A DNA stretch of 64,000 nt from Stratiolaelaps scimitus (GCA_019614645.1 JABWDB010000018.1:4146501-4210500), one strand, 5' to 3'. Numbered from the stretch's first letter, positions 37,612 to 51,943 are shown. The notes: generated by a model not told the origin, from the letters alone. Program-made: numbers and translations.

Positions 37612-39700
37612 CAAGTCAGATTTCCGATCGGGGATAAAGACGACCAATAGTCTCTCGAGCAAGATTCAACCTGAACAGAACGGGTGCCCGATAGCACGGG
37701 ATAGCTACACTTTGAGCTTAGCCAAAAGGTCGAACAGCTAAACTTTACCACTCTCGCTCGTTGTAGTTTGTCACCGTAGAGTAGTAAAGTACTATATCGT
37801 GATAATAGTGGGTCTTATCACTATTACCTGTGTAATTATCAGAATGTACGCTATATGTGTCACCCTTCTGTCAGCCCGTTGTTCTTACTCGGAAGCGAGA
37901 TAGAGATGGTCGTGTGTGGCGTGTGTTGAATGCCACCCAAATGAACGTTATTATTGTTACCTCTTGGGTCGTTGTTGGGTTCGTTGCTCGGATGATGGCG
38001 GTGGTGTAGAAGCACCGTGTTCTTTACGTGTGATACTTCGTACAATTGGTGGTCGACGTGTTGGCTCGATTAGTAACTGTGCTTGATAGTGGTCTCTGCT
38101 TGACGTGGTATTGTAGATATTCGGCATGTGATTCCTTTCGGTCTGAGTTGGATAGTTGATCGCTTTGCTTTCTGTTACGTTACGTCACGTTGTTGTTATT
38201 GTTGTCGTTGTCGTCGTTGTTGCTTCCTTAGTATTGTTTAATTCTCTTTTGCGGTGTTTTTCAGCGGTTAATTCTCGCGGTCACTGGTCTTGTGTTCGAC
38301 TCGATATATCTTTCTGTTTGCATTTGACGTCGTCGATGTCGTTGGCGTCGTCACATTTGCAGATGCTGTTATTCGCAGCTGGCCGTGGATGGTGTTCTTA
38401 CTCAAAGTCGGTGCACACGCTCAAGGCGAGCTGCTGAGGTATCGGGAATGATGAAACTTATTATAGACACTGTAATCGTCGTCGTGGTAATGGTGTATCA
38501 GTAATGGCGGCATATATATATATAACGGGTAGTTGCAATTGATCAAGAAAAAACTGTTCACGGATAAATCGTCGCCCATCTAGCATACAAAAGTTCCCCC
38601 TACGCTTCGCGTTTCTCTCACTCTAACGCTCGCTATCTAACTCCTTCAAGTGGTTGTTGTTGTCCTTGTTGCTGTGGTTGTTGCAGTGGTAACTTCGATT
38701 CGGCACGTATGTTCTGGGTATATATATGTATATATATATATGGCCGTTATTTATTCAAAAAACTCGTTTGGTTTCTTTCGAGGGCTTCGTCCTGCTCTGC
38801 TGCATGGAACAATCTCGGCTGGTGATATCCGCCCACTTATATTTCCTCTTTGCCTCGCACCTTCTCTGCCTCTCTTCCTGTTCCTCTTCACTGTTTAGTT
38901 TAAATACTGTGTTTCTATTGCTCTTCTCGATCGTTGCTGTCTCCAGCGCGATGGTCGCATCGTCCAGGTCGCTGGTCGACGATGCCGCAGTTGCCGTTGC
39001 TGGCTCTGCCTCGGTGGAGTGCTAAAATAAGACACCTGTATGGTATCTCCGATGTCCCCCACCTCGATGTCCTTCTGCTTTGTGTGCTTACTCGATGACA
39101 AGTGTATCGCTGTGTCTGTTTTGTCCTGTGTTGCAGTAACTACGTATGCTATTGTATAGTATCTCCTCTTATTTTTACTATCCACCTGTTTCAGTTCGTG
39201 TGCCCCGTCCACCGTAGTGTGGCCTTGTTCTAGTGATTGATTTGATACGGCGTTGTTGTTGCTGTTATTGTTGCTTTCCGGTATATGTTGCTGTTCTCTG
39301 GTAAGCATAGCAGGGATTCTCCGGCGCACTCTGCCGATGCTCAGGAGTCGGGCGTGCGTTAATCATTCCCCGAAGCGTCTGCAGAGCATTGGTCTTTCGT
39401 CCCTCATCATCGATCTCGTACGGGGCTAATTAATGATGATGTGCCACTCAGTCGATTAGTGACTGCTATCGCTGTCGCAGTTGTAATGGCTGGATCTCCC
39501 TTTCTTTGCCGCTCGCTCCCGCAGCGTTCCGCCCGGCCGCTGGCTGCGTACGTTTTTTCTTTCTGATACTGCTTCTCGCCTTGTAAATTCGCTGACAACT
39601 GCTGTAGTGTCAGTAGCGATGTATGTGTAACTATATGCAGGGGTGCGATGCATATAAACAGAACTATGGACTGTGTGTGTGTACCGCTGTATGTTTTTTT
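37612..39700 (-). other. Probable leader or upstream region of the Gln-rich gene
   Basis: On the minus strand this stretch is full of CAA/CAG/ACA runs (for example about 38150-38225, 38645-38690 and 39240-39300). It gives short Thr-, Asn- or Gln-rich frames (37860-38045, 38895-39329) broken by stops. Long CAA-rich 5' untranslated regions are common in arthropod developmental genes. This is inference: no transcript start, splice acceptor or core promoter is identified. A TTCTGTTCAG that could act as an acceptor lies at about 37670-37680. Confidence 0.35.
38718..38741. repeat. (TA)n microsatellite
   Basis: TA tract with a G interruption. A shorter one lies at about 38514-38524. Confidence 0.8.
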
Positions 39701-40173
39701 TTTGTAACAATAATACTAATAATGATTATATGTTATATTCCTGTGTGTTACTATGTGATATTGAGCCCCTGCGGCTTGGCGGGCAACGCCGTCTCTACCC
39801 CCCGTCTTCGTGGGCGCGTCGGCTGCCGGAGAACCGGCGGCGCTTCATCTCTTCCGACTCGGCCTGAGGTCCACGACCTTCAGCGTGGAGCCCTCAACGA
39901 AGCCCGCTTGACGCTGCTGAAGCCGATCGGAACATAGCGCGCTGCCAGTCTCATGCTTCGCTCACGCGCCGCTTCTGAAATCCGAGAAAACACAGGGAGC
40001 AGAAAAATCAGAAATGGGAGACACGAGTCAGACAGCTGATCACTGATGAGCGTTGCTTGGCATGCGATGGCAATCATGACCGTATGTAATATGTAGGGTA
40101 ATGGACTAGTGGGTAATCATGGAAAAAAAAAAGGTCCATCGTGTTTGGCATCATTTACAGAATCACTAATCAA

Positions 40174-40235
40174 CGAACCCGCGCACCTACGTGTCTCCTC
40201 CGATTGCAAGGCGCACACGAATGCACCATGAGCCT
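40174..40235 (-). repeat. tRNA-related repeat family B, copy 4 (5' part)
   Basis: On the minus strand it reads ATGGTGCATTCGTGTGCGCC, then TTGCAATCGGAGGAGACACG, then TAGGTGCGCGGGTTCG. This is colinear with the copies at 7548, 17392 and 29664. After the TTCG of the B box the similarity stops. Confidence 0.7.
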
Positions 40236-41381
40236 ATTTCGTGAGAGGTGACAACGCTGAGATAGCATTTCTACCTGGCAGTGTCAATTCCAAATTCACT
40301 ATTCAAGAGTCAAGTCTATCTGGATAACTGGGATTCACTTTAGATTCATGATTAGACGTTTACATGGTAGATGACTCGGTGAAGGAAAACACCCACCAAG
40401 TGGTCCCTAAGGCAGCCTTCGACAGGCACCTATACCCCGTGGACACCATGGATACGGACGAGACTCAGACGGCTACTACCTTTGAACGGCAATTATCCCG
40501 ACCTGGCCGGAAGGATCTGACAATTAATGTATTCGTCTATTTGTTACACCACCTCAGGTGTGTGTATATCGCTAGAGAAACATTCTGTACTGCGCTATTG
40601 TGCAAAACTGCGGAAAATGAGGCAGCGCTGCTAAGAAAACATACCTAACGCGTATCCTATAATATCAGACGTGCTGCGATTGATCGAAGGCGCACGCGGC
40701 AACGTCTGGACATCTTCAAAAGTTCGTGATTCTAGGGTAAGAAGTTCATGAGGTCTTGAGCACAGATACAGATACCAACTGTGTTCCAAAAATAGCCACG
40801 CGCGAGATACAACGCATTGTGAAAATGATGAAATATGGATACTCGTTCGGTTTTAGTTTTCATAAGAAACCCATTTTATAATCCCTCGAGGATCATACGC
40901 GAGGACTGCGATCGACGCACTGCTGGGTGATCTGGAGTCATCCGAAATCTAGCCACATGGCGTCGTGTTAAAGAGTCGACACAATAACTAGTTACGCAAT
41001 GAAACTGAACACAGAGTTGACTTGAACAAATACTAGGCTTGCATGTCAGTCCTTGATTGAGCGATCGACAGCACAGGATATTTAAACTATACGTCTAACT
41101 TAAGCATCGGGATTCATCGGTGTACCCTGATGCTGTAAACATCCCGTTGTCATGTAAACACTTGCCTGTTTATATCGCAAACATAATCGTCCCTGCTGGA
41201 CGAACGCGTGTAAGCAAGCCACCCACCCAAGGAGGCTTGCCTTCTTCGCCCGCTGTTCGTAACCATTGCCCATGAATAAACACCGTACAAAAAGACTCAT
41301 GCACTGATACAACAAATACAAACGCAGTCACGCACGCACATAAACAGCATCTGCAATCACTCATAGATGGGCAAGATACGA

Positions 41382-41406
41382 ATATATATATATATATATA
41401 TATATA
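41382..41406. repeat. (TA)n microsatellite
   Basis: Uninterrupted TA tract. Confidence 0.85.
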
Positions 41407-41933
41407 CGGAGCCCTGTGAGTATCTCCTGGTGTTATTCATTTGTTCATTCTCTGTGAACTTGTCCAATTGATGACTAAGTGGCACTACCAGCACCATCTC
41501 GTTTTGTGGACCCCTTCCAAACTCTCCCAACCCCCCCATGTCCAATGCTCCAAGAGACCAATACCAGCTGTGCCTTTTCCGCCGTATTCCATATGGCCTC
41601 CGCGTACAATGTCGTTCTCAACTGCACTATGTACTCTGCCTCTCTTTCTCTCTGTCTCTCTGTCCTTTATCTTCGTCCACTTTTTCCCTGTTCGTTCGGG
41701 AACGACCACCGAATGCAACTGAATCATCTGTCCCCCGAATGGATGTGACGGGCCGCCATCGCCTTCCGTGGTAACAAGACTATCATCTCTTTCAACGAAA
41801 CCATCACCACCGTCATCATCGTAGTCAAGAACAACATTGTCGCCGTCACTATCAGCAGCAACGTCTGCCTTCTTTAGGTCATCGGTCTATGTCGCCGCAA
41901 AGCCAGGTAGCACTACTGTCTATGTTGAACTAC

Positions 41934-41948
41934 ATATATATATATATG
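41934..41948. repeat. (TA)n microsatellite
   Basis: Short TA tract. Confidence 0.8.
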
Positions 41949-44107
41949 TATAATAGTTGATCGATGTGATCCCGTCCCAGCTTCCGCCGGCTCGATCCCA
42001 TCGAACAGGGGTGTCGGTGGTGGTGATGGTAGCAGCAGCGGCGGAGGCCTATGGTCCGATTTTTCTGCCTCTCCGGCTGACGGTGCTGTCACAGCTGTGG
42101 CCAGGTCCCCACTGCTACCTTCGCTTCGCGCAGGTATATTCGTATACATCAGGTAGCTGCCATAGGACATCTGTTTACCATTTCCATTGACCGCCCGCTC
42201 TTCACATAGGTGTACGCCACCCCACGATACCGGGCTCCTATCCTTTGCGGCCGTTTCAGTCGACGCGTGGCAAGGCCACAGTAAGAAGTGCACACGGCCT
42301 TCGCATGGTCAGGACACGGCCCACATAGTTCGGACCAGTCTGTTCGGAGAGCCCCAGTTGGCTGTATGAGCACAGCATGTAAGTGCATGTAGGCGGGTAT
42401 GTGTGTGTGTGTGCGTATTGTACGTATCTCGTCTCTCCATGTATTTCACCCTGTATGGAAAGGAAAGATGCTAGTTTGTTGTAGACGAAGACACGGTGCA
42501 AGAATCCTATATTCAGCCACGGACGCATCCCATTGCCCTTCAAGCGATCACGCAAGCAGGCGTTCGCCCACAACTCTCTCCAACGAACCGTCAAAACAAG
42601 CAAGCAACCAGCCAGCCAGCCAACCAACTCAGGGACCCGCACTCTTTTTTTTTGCTATTGCACTTACTGATGACGCTCATTACGGCGTCGTCAATGCAGC
42701 GCACGAGTGCTGATGATGCGAATGAAAGTAGCGATAATTATTAGAGGCTTATTGCACCTCACGTATAAACATCAGCACTGACAACATGGATACGGAGGAG
42801 ACAACCTGAACGATCCTGTGTGCGATGTTTACGGATGCTGGTTGGGGGGAGCGAGCTCTGATGGCTCCTACACCGCGGCCGAAACTGCCATTTTGCTCTG
42901 ATGCTCGGATAGGAAGACGTCTGTGAGAAAAAAATTAATTTAATTTTGATTGGAACTGCTGTTTTTTGTTGATCTCATCCGTATCGTCCATGTTTGCTGT
43001 TTGGACATCAAGGACAGCGCGTGAGGCGTCTCATCAATGCGAAACTGTAAGGTGGCCATCGAATACCGTTTGCCAATCATACTGGCTCGAACAGTAATAG
43101 TGACCCGAGCGGCGGAGGTTTGCTGGGTAGGGTAAGAATAGTGTATTTGGAATGTGTCCAGTAAATGGAGAATTTTCTTGTAGGTTCGATTTGATCTAAT
43201 GTAAACTTCCTCTTGTTACGTACATCCTAATTCCAATATCGTCCACGAGGTCATTTTAAGTTCTGCGATTACTCCCACTCGCGTATTGCGATGGAGAGGT
43301 TCAGAGGAAACCTCCCCGAGTGCTGCTGAAGTCGGCTCAATCGATTGCGTTGGCACCCCTCGGTCTTCGATTAGACGACATCGGTAATCTTTTCCTGGGA
43401 CTCGTGTCTATTTCTGCAGCAGCGGCACCAAAAACAACATCAGCCTGTAGGATTGGTGACCCAGGTCAGCGCTACACCGATTGCTTAGGTCGAAGCCAAG
43501 GAGGGGACGCGTCGACGGGAGAACGCCTTTCGTGGACACCCTCTGCCAGCCGCGAGCGTGCTCCGGAAGCATCCAATCAATCTGGCGAGAAGATGTCGTC
43601 GCGCTACGCCCGTTTCGAGCCTGCGCGAAGATGTTCGGATAGGTTGACCGACGGACCAAGGCAAATGGTGCCGTATCCATTCCAATATTGAAAGAGTCAA
43701 CGCTCATCAGCTGACATACACTAATTCATATATCGGATATTCTCTTCGGTAAGATGCCAAGCGGAACTACCTATGCCAACGTAGGAGAGAATGCTGAGAG
43801 AAGGTGCGGCTGAGCACAGCGAGATAGCTTGAGAATAATGAGAATGAACCGCGGGCCCTGGGGATGTGATTCTCACATTCGCTTGAAGTACACCACCCCT
43901 CAGCTGGATGGTATCGCGCAGAAGCTCTAGGGTGTCACCCGTGGAAACCCTTCAAGAGCTGCAGACCTAATGTGCACTCACCGCGCAGCAATATGAGAGT
44001 CGGATCTGATCATTTACCTGATAGACACCTTATCCCCTACCCTGAGTAACACAAGCAAGCCAGCAAGCTCTCGTCCCACCGAGTGGCTGCCACAGCCTTG
44101 ACCTGCT

Positions 44108-44134
44108 ATATATATATATATATATATATATATG
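44108..44134. repeat. (TA)n microsatellite
   Basis: Uninterrupted TA tract. Confidence 0.85.
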
Positions 44135-45056
44135 ACTACGTGATGTTTACGACTTGTACACTTGGATTTCTAAATAACAGTGACGTCATACTTATATACG
44201 GATTCGTCATCATTAACCATGCCACCTGGATCTCACGCCCAGCGAGCGATGAATCACGATCGACATATTTATAGCGTGAATAAAATAAATATATATGTGA
44301 TAGCACGTGTATGGAGTGGGACTTGTTTTTATCATGAAGATCACACGTTTGCTATAATCGCTATTTAATACGGGATACCCCATTAAGAGATTAAAATGTA
44401 CGAATTAGTCGAGCCACTCATCAGCACTAATCTCGTAACAGACAACATTACAATAGCGGGTGCCATTTCATTTGCTTCTCGTATGGGCCAGCAGCACTAT
44501 TTATGTGAAGTATTTTCCATACTTGTTAACTAAGCATGCCTAGCTGGCTTGACATTTATGTTGATTAAGCATAGGCGAGCAAATTTTCCTTAGCGCGCAT
44601 TCGTACGTTGAAGTATTCACTCTTGTCTATGTACACGCAACGCTTGACTAGGAGCACATTCGTAATTATTTTATGGATAGTTCCAGCCAAATATGACGGA
44701 ACCAATTCCCCAACAAGCATGCTACGTTTTGACGCCGCGTTAGCTGAGGCCAACGCACAGATATATAACACATTTGTACATAACTCGAACGAGCAGCAGA
44801 GGGTGATGGGCTGTACCGCCCCGTATCAAAGAATGAAGCTTGTGCCCGTCGTCAGCAACGAGGCCCCGGCTGGAGGGATCGTCATCATCAGTCGTACCTA
44901 TATTACAGGATGTACTTGCGATGGCGTACGCCTAATCAGCATATGCTACAAGCTTTCCGGGACCGACACTGCTGGCGCTGGCTGTCCGACAAGCAATTAA
45001 ACAAGGCCTAGACAGTTATGTGGCCCGGGCTACGATAATCGTCCGACGATTGGGCA

Positions 45057-45075
45057 TCTCTCTCTCTCTCTCTCT
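45057..45075. repeat. (CT)n microsatellite
   Basis: Uninterrupted CT tract. Confidence 0.85.
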
Positions 45076-46254
45076 GCGAGCTCCCCTGAGGCCTCCTTGA
45101 TTGGGTACCGCCTGTGGTTGACTTCTCAGCGCGTCACAGCGCGTTGGGGCACGGGTCGGGAAGGGATGCAGCGAGGCCAGAAATAGACAGCCGCAAAAAG
45201 CAGATGGTCAAACGAAGACAGAAGAAATTGCCCCCAGATTGAGGGCCACAGTGAGGCCCACTGACGAAGAAGGTTAGTCCAGTCACGCCCACTGTCGAAG
45301 ACGCCCAAATAGACAAGACATATTGAGCGCCAAATGGCAAATTTGGCGGCCACTTGCTACGTTCGTTTGGTGGCGACGAAGCAATCTTCACTGAACAGTA
45401 TGACGATAGCGGCGCGGATTGTGAAAGCTACGACGACCCCGTAATCTGTGAACATGCGGGAACGTTTGCCATAGGCGAGTACTTTGGTCTACTGTACATA
45501 GCTAAACATTGCACGTGTTTTGGTGAGTAGCGTATCACGATTGCTAAATGGGTGTACTGATGTCATCAATGACAAGAAACATCCACAAATATTAATCTTA
45601 TTCTAGCAAGTAGACGACTTCGGCATCGAAGAACTTTCCTTGGCAAATTTCTTCCGCAATTCCTTCCGCCACTCTTCGTTCGGAATGGCATCCAGAGGAG
45701 AAACATGGAGCATCCAGAACGATATGAATAGAATTCGCATCAACCATTCACGAGTGAGTTGACTAGGAGGAGGCGTAGTATACTGTGGAAGTACTATTTA
45801 TCAGGGTGCAGTATGAGAAGAGAGAATTAAGGATTGCCGGCCGTCGTACCCAGGTCGTCAGTGATGACGATGCGTAAAGGGCTGATCAGGTTCTCCGATC
45901 CCGCATCCTCGGGCACCTCGTCATCGACTGACGCATGGATACGCCTGGGGGTTGACGGCGAGCAGTCATTATCTTCACGTTAAATCGTATTAACGTCAGG
46001 GCCAGCTGTCAACACGCTGCTCTTCAATACGGCGAGCATAACGGTGGCTGTATCTCGGCTTTGTGCTGTTTACACGCTCGCAGTCGACGCCACAGACTAC
46101 GACAGGTACACAGCCAGCGCCAATTATCCTGGCCGACCCGCCACCCAGACCAAGCAACGAGGAAGACCCGAAAGCTATTTCATGCTTCATCATTGCGGGC
46201 GAACTCAAAGGTACCAACAGAAGCGAGATCATAGTATATTTGCAAGCTGCGCAG

Positions 46255-46271
46255 ATATATATATATATATA
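46255..46271. repeat. (TA)n microsatellite
   Basis: Short TA tract. Confidence 0.8.
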
Positions 46272-48874
46272 CCCTCATTTTTTACCAATGCATTTTCATA
46301 AGTCGATCGACTCGCTCCGAGTATAGCTGGTTTGGCAATGCTCTTTTGAAATATGGGAAAGTCTGCCGCCACCGGAAATATTTCAATAAATAGAGGTTGA
46401 AATAGAGAACAGCCGATTTTACGACGTACCTTCCGGATTGACAACTAGCAACTGTATATTGCTGCAGTCTCCAGCCGAGTCGACGCACTAACTAACGAAC
46501 TAACACGAGTCAAACGAATGACGAACTCAATTCCTCCAACTGACGTCGTCGCCCTCAACGGGACGATAATTATGCTGAAGTTGGTAGCCCTACCCTAGTA
46601 ATTATGTAGCAATGTCAAGATGGGCGGCGTAGTTAATTGACCCTTACAGGGAGTAAAGGCCGATAGCTTGCCGGCACTGGAGGCAGTGAGGGTGAACAGC
46701 GACCGAGGTTTGTGACGAATCGATGAAATAACATATGGCCACATATCCATATTCCAGCCCAATGCGTGCGTGGCCTTAACAAGCATCTGCAACGCACAGC
46801 GAATGAGTTTAGAATCAGAGGGACAGCAAGTGCTATTGAATTCAGAATTGGTACGAACATGGCAATGTCTAGAGAGGGCCTAGCGAAATCGAGATTTCGT
46901 CCGTACACCCTGCGTTTGGCGTCAACCCATGCATCTCGGGGTGACATCGAAACAATGACGACTCGGCGAGTGGGAACGATGATAATTCGACGAGGTTCTG
47001 GAACCCGACACGGTGAAGACTAACGGGATTACGCCGATATTCAGATGGTCGGCCCGCCGAGCCGCTTTCATCTATAAGCCGCTGGCGCAGCTCGTAAGGA
47101 TTCGAATCCATTTCGCAGCTGTGACTCATTAGATTTAGGTCGACAGATTGGAGAAGAGGGAACTGGATATCCATCTTCGAGCCTTACAACAAAACGGCCC
47201 CACAACCACCTACCCACGACTACGGCGTTACCTGTTCGCCTTTTGCAGATTTGCATTTTCATTGGCGTGCCATTATACATATAATCGTATACTGAATTGC
47301 TGGATAACTGTAAGCGTACAGCGGGAAGACGTTCTCTATAGCTCATTTTAGCCGCTTGACTCACGGCTCCATCCATGGAGACTCGAGCGTGTTGTTACGA
47401 TTCCCAATCACGCTATACCTCATTGCGACTATCGGCGCTCGGATCCGGCCTCTACTCGCTTATGCTGGGCATATTGCCACCGCGTTTCTACCATTTTCCC
47501 CACAGCTTCTTAATCACTCGTAATCTATTGAGCTACCTCCACGCGTTCTGGTGCACGCCAAATTATCGTTATAATAATAATAATAATAATGATAGTAATT
47601 AATATACGAATCGTACAAATGATGGCCACAAGAGAAGAATACGCGACGACCATCATAACCACGCTGCTTATTGTAATGGTTCTGTTCTCATCCTCCCTCG
47701 GATTCTGGCCGGCACAGCGTTGAATGTGATTTGAAAATGGCGGCGGTAGTTAAAAAGCGCGAAGCAACAGGAGGATCCCCTCGGACAGGAAGGGCCGGGA
47801 GAGCTGACCACGGGAACATTTTGGACAGACATTCTACAAGAGTTTCAAATCGGTCTAATGGTCCCCACGCTTACATATCCGATTTCGTTGCTCGACAGTT
47901 GTCCGTCAACGAGACCGTTGCCGAACAGACGAAAAACGGAGAACTTTATCCCTGATGGTGGGCGGACGGGCGCGCGGGCGGTCGGTCGACAGCGGCGGTG
48001 CTGGTGCCATTTGAAGTCTCGCCCAGCGACGACTATGACACGCTAGGAGAACAATTGCAACGCAAATATGAAAAAGGGGATATCATCATGGGATTATCAT
48101 AGGATATGTGTATTTAAATTTGAATTGAAATTACGAAGCTCACACGTTCCCTTTGGCGCAATCGCGGTATGCATAGGAGTCGAATAGGGGAGATGTTCCC
48201 AGTGTCATAATGGAACACCTCGCGCGTTCAGACGATGGCTCTTTTATTTTGAAATATATAAAATACATATAAACATATAGAGGTATAAAAGCAAAGGTGG
48301 CCATTGAAATGTACAATGGTTTTCTACCTGCCGTCAATGGATACGATTGTTTGTTTATATGCGTTTCCGGTTGTAATCGTCGACATCACTTGAACGAGTC
48401 CCGCTGTGCGGCCCGTGAACTTTAGAAACAGCGGCGTGGTTAGAAGCACAGCTCCATACACCCCTCGAGTGGATGGATCGATTTTTTATTTCAATCAACA
48501 CACTTGGATTGAACTGAAGATGACTCCTATAAATGAGTTCTCGTCAAATAATTTATACAATTGCTTGAAGGATACGTTTGCAAAAGTATCCAAATTCACT
48601 TGGGGTACAGGTAGATGTGCTTAGTTATTCTAGGTTTAGCTATCCTGTTCAATGTCTGCATGTGTCCAGCTAAATTGGATACATTTAGCGATATACTTCT
48701 GTCTGGTGCGATTTGCTTACAATGACTATGACTATGTTTCTACTCACTCTTTACTTTCCTGTATCTTCAGAAAAAAAAATTTCGGATCTTAATCAACATA
48801 GGTGGAGTAAATTCTCCGGGCTAATTCTCAGCGAACATTTAATGATATCTACGCTACAACTGATTTCGGTAAAA

Positions 48875-48998
48875 GGCTTCACACGACGAGCACCTTTAAA
48901 TGCAAATGTGCAACGACGGGCATCGAACGCTCACTCTACGTATCTCCATCGATTGCGAGGATTGCATACAAATGCCATAGCACGCCACCAGGCTCGAC
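48875..48998 (-). repeat. tRNA-related repeat family B, copy 5
   Basis: On the minus strand it starts GTCGAGCCTGGTGGCGTGCT, continues CGCAATCGATGGAGATACGT and GAGCGTTCGATGCCCGTCG, then TTGCACATTTGCATTTAAAG and GTGCTCGTCGTGTGAAGCC. It therefore includes both the tRNA-like part and the shared tail. More diverged than the 29664 copy. Confidence 0.65.
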
Positions 48999-51943
48999 CA
49001 AATCAATATAATGCCCCTCTCTTTCTACGACTTTGGCCCACCTCTCAGGCATATGGATCCCGCGGCGGAGAAGTATCTCGTCATGGGAGGCGATCCATAC
49101 GCCGACCCTGTCTTGAAGCGGCTACCCCGCAGGCCGTGCTCCATGGATCTCAATAGGTTGTAGCCTGATTGCACAATGTCTAGGCTATATTACCCCGGCT
49201 TCAGCAGAATTTCCCAACCTAGATTGCCACAGTTTGGTGGGGTCGCCAAAGCAGAGTGATCAATGTTGCAAAATATCACTTCCCGCCTCCCTTTGCCTTC
49301 CTTCGACGGCCATTTCCTGTCAATTTCTCGTCTCAGTTGGCTGCATTTTTTTCTTTATGCAACTATCTGCGTTGAACGTTTCATTTCGGTTTGAGCAGAT
49401 TATAATCCCCCTCTGATCAGACCAAATGCACAGCATCACTATATGGTCATGGATTCTGGGTCTAACCAGAAGGCTCTTGCTTGTTTGTCGAGCAAACAAA
49501 TACTGCGGGGGGTGTCAATGGAATCTTCGGTGATTTCGTGCGGGACCTTTTTACTTTCTATATGCTCCCTTCCTGGTGCATTTAGACGATACACGATAGT
49601 TCAACTAGTTGGATTACCAGATCCAGCTGAGCAGAAAACTCTCGAATTGACTGGGCCACAGTTTCATTTAAGAAATTCACCAATCCTTGCACTGCGGCCA
49701 ATTTCGACAGACGCTTGCGGATACTGCATCGCCGCCTTTAGTTGCACATACGATTCACCTTTTTGGTATTCATGTTTCGAATTTTGTGAAATTCGACTGA
49801 TTAAGGGCAACAAAAGATTAATTCTTTCAATTGACGGTTGGCTGGCGAAACTGTAGCTGTACAATGGTTAAGTTCGATAATAGAACAAATGTTTAACACA
49901 TGGAAAGAAATTCATTAAGTCTCCGATTACCTCGTGTATTTAAAAGCTAATGAAACATAATATACGAACGCAATGGCTCAACATGTCATTCCTCTATGAA
50001 ACGCAGTGATTGGTAAATGACGCTATATGCAAATGAACCTACCGATGCTGAATAGGACGAGAGACTGGGCCCGCCAAGTTTCAAGCATATTATTATTACT
50101 ATTATTCTACTCTTCTAACCGAACTTGGAGCAGTTCAAAACGGATATCGATTACTTATCGAACTACAGTAATATGATGTAGTAAATGACATTTTGCTTAA
50201 TCGCTGCCACAATCTACATGATATTTGATGCAGGGCACTCAACCCGATCACTCCCAGTACAGAGAACCTTGTTTCTACACGGAAATGGCACGGCCTTTTG
50301 AGAGTATGATGTTTATGCCTAAACGTATTAATCAGTGCCAACATATAAACGTGTTATAAATGTTACCTAACCTTGCGATTCTCTCACCCACATAAATAAA
50401 TATTTAGACGCACATAAACAGGGGTTACTGCCGATGTTTGTTGTATGTCTTTTGAAACGAACTTCGTACGTGTGTTTGGGCGGGGTTCAAGCTGTTCCAG
50501 GAAAGGACACAGTGGTTACAATAGAATGATAACGGCTGCAGGTACCCTTGTTCATTTGCCTCTTACATTCGTCATTGGCTAACGTACACGACCACACAGC
50601 GCCCTGGTAGACAACGAACTGTGCGATAGTGTGTTCTCGTGGATCGGAGCCATAAGTGTTCAGGGGCTAGCATGTCGCTCGATTTCTCAATACTAAGATA
50701 GTTAGTTAGCCTGCGCCGGCCTGCGTCGTACATAAATGTAGATCTTAGCGGTTTGATAGCCCAGACAAATAGAATTAGACTATATTGATGACTCGTATAC
50801 ACCTGGTACATAGCAGTTTGGACTTAATTTGATTCTAGTACTGCCATCGCGAATTGATCATCGGGAAGAAATATTTCTTTTACTTTTTGGGTGACATTAT
50901 GCTGCTATCTTATCCTCGTGCGAACGTTTCGAAGGCAGGTATATCATCAAGTCGAAGTGGATTTGACTAAGCAGCAATGTTCGGCTGACAAAATAGTTGC
51001 TGTGGTTTGGACAATGACCTTTGGAAGAAGTCGATCCCTATCAACTGGTTGTTTTCTTGGTAAAACCATATCATCGAGAGGTATCTGCAGATAGTTATGT
51101 GCACTAAAGTGTTGTGTACTGACTGGTAACAGGCCGTCGAATTGGCTTAAGGCGATGGTTCTGATCATATTCTTCCCTGATACATTCGAATAGCGAGAAC
51201 CGACCACGAAGCATTCGCAGGCGTCTCCCCAGCGACGACATTGAACGAGTATTGGGCGATAGCCGTTCTTGACAAATATGACGTCACAAATTTCTCTTCC
51301 AGCAAGACAATAATTCCATGCCTAGTGGTGATTTCAACGAAGGGCTTCTGTTGCGAACTAACAGACCACACAAGCATTACCTCGAACAAATAGTGTAAAC
51401 AGTCGGATCAATGAGGTAATCTGTTGCGATGAAGAGTCCTGAATTATTCAACAGCAGAGCGGAACACGTCCACCGGATAACGACGACAAGGATGGTGACA
51501 ACAACAACAACCACAACTCTAAAGCAAGTACGTCATTCTGCCGCAGGGCGAAAATCGTGGCAGCCTCCTTGGAAGGAGGTTTCTCCTGCCAATATGCAGC
51601 GTTTGAGCCCCTTCAGTATCTCAGCTCTACCAAATCATCGCTTGTTGCAGTTCGTTCAAGGTACGAAAATCGATCGTTGGAAGTAGTTAAATTCAATAAT
51701 CTCGGCGGGAGTTATTTTTTTGATGAACATGAAACGGAGAATTGCATCTAATGTGGCTGGGTTGAATATTCAAATGTCGTCCCTTAACATCTACTCAGTA
51801 GCGCATGGAGAAGAACGAATTTGATTTAGATGTGAGGTTTTTTAAAGAGGGAAAAAATGCGTTGTCGCGTTTATGTGTGGGCCGAACAGTGTCGGGCTCG
51901 CCATAAAGTAACGGCAAGCTAGACTACCGGCGTTACCGACTAA
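48999..51943. other. Non-coding stretch
   Basis: Mostly AT-rich. The 137-codon plus-strand frame at 49443-49856 has no domain I recognise and no splice context. I see no notable repeats. Confidence 0.45.

Larger units (their letters stand above)
40236..48874. other. Long non-coding stretch with simple repeats
   Basis: It holds (TA)n tracts at about 41382-41406, 41934-41948, 44108-44134 and 46255-46271, a (GT)n tract at about 42401-42413, a (CT)n tract at about 45057-45075 and an AAT-rich tract at about 47571-47590. Frames of up to about 130 codons (42256-42642 minus, 44608-45000 plus, 43320-43691 plus) show no domain. A minus-strand stretch at 46595-46947 has an acceptor-like TGTGCGTTGCAG but no recognisable product. 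Confidence 0.45.

Noticed and set aside
44608..45000. 130-codon plus-strand frame
   Set aside because: No recognisable domain, and Cys/Thr-rich without pattern. Length is compatible with chance.
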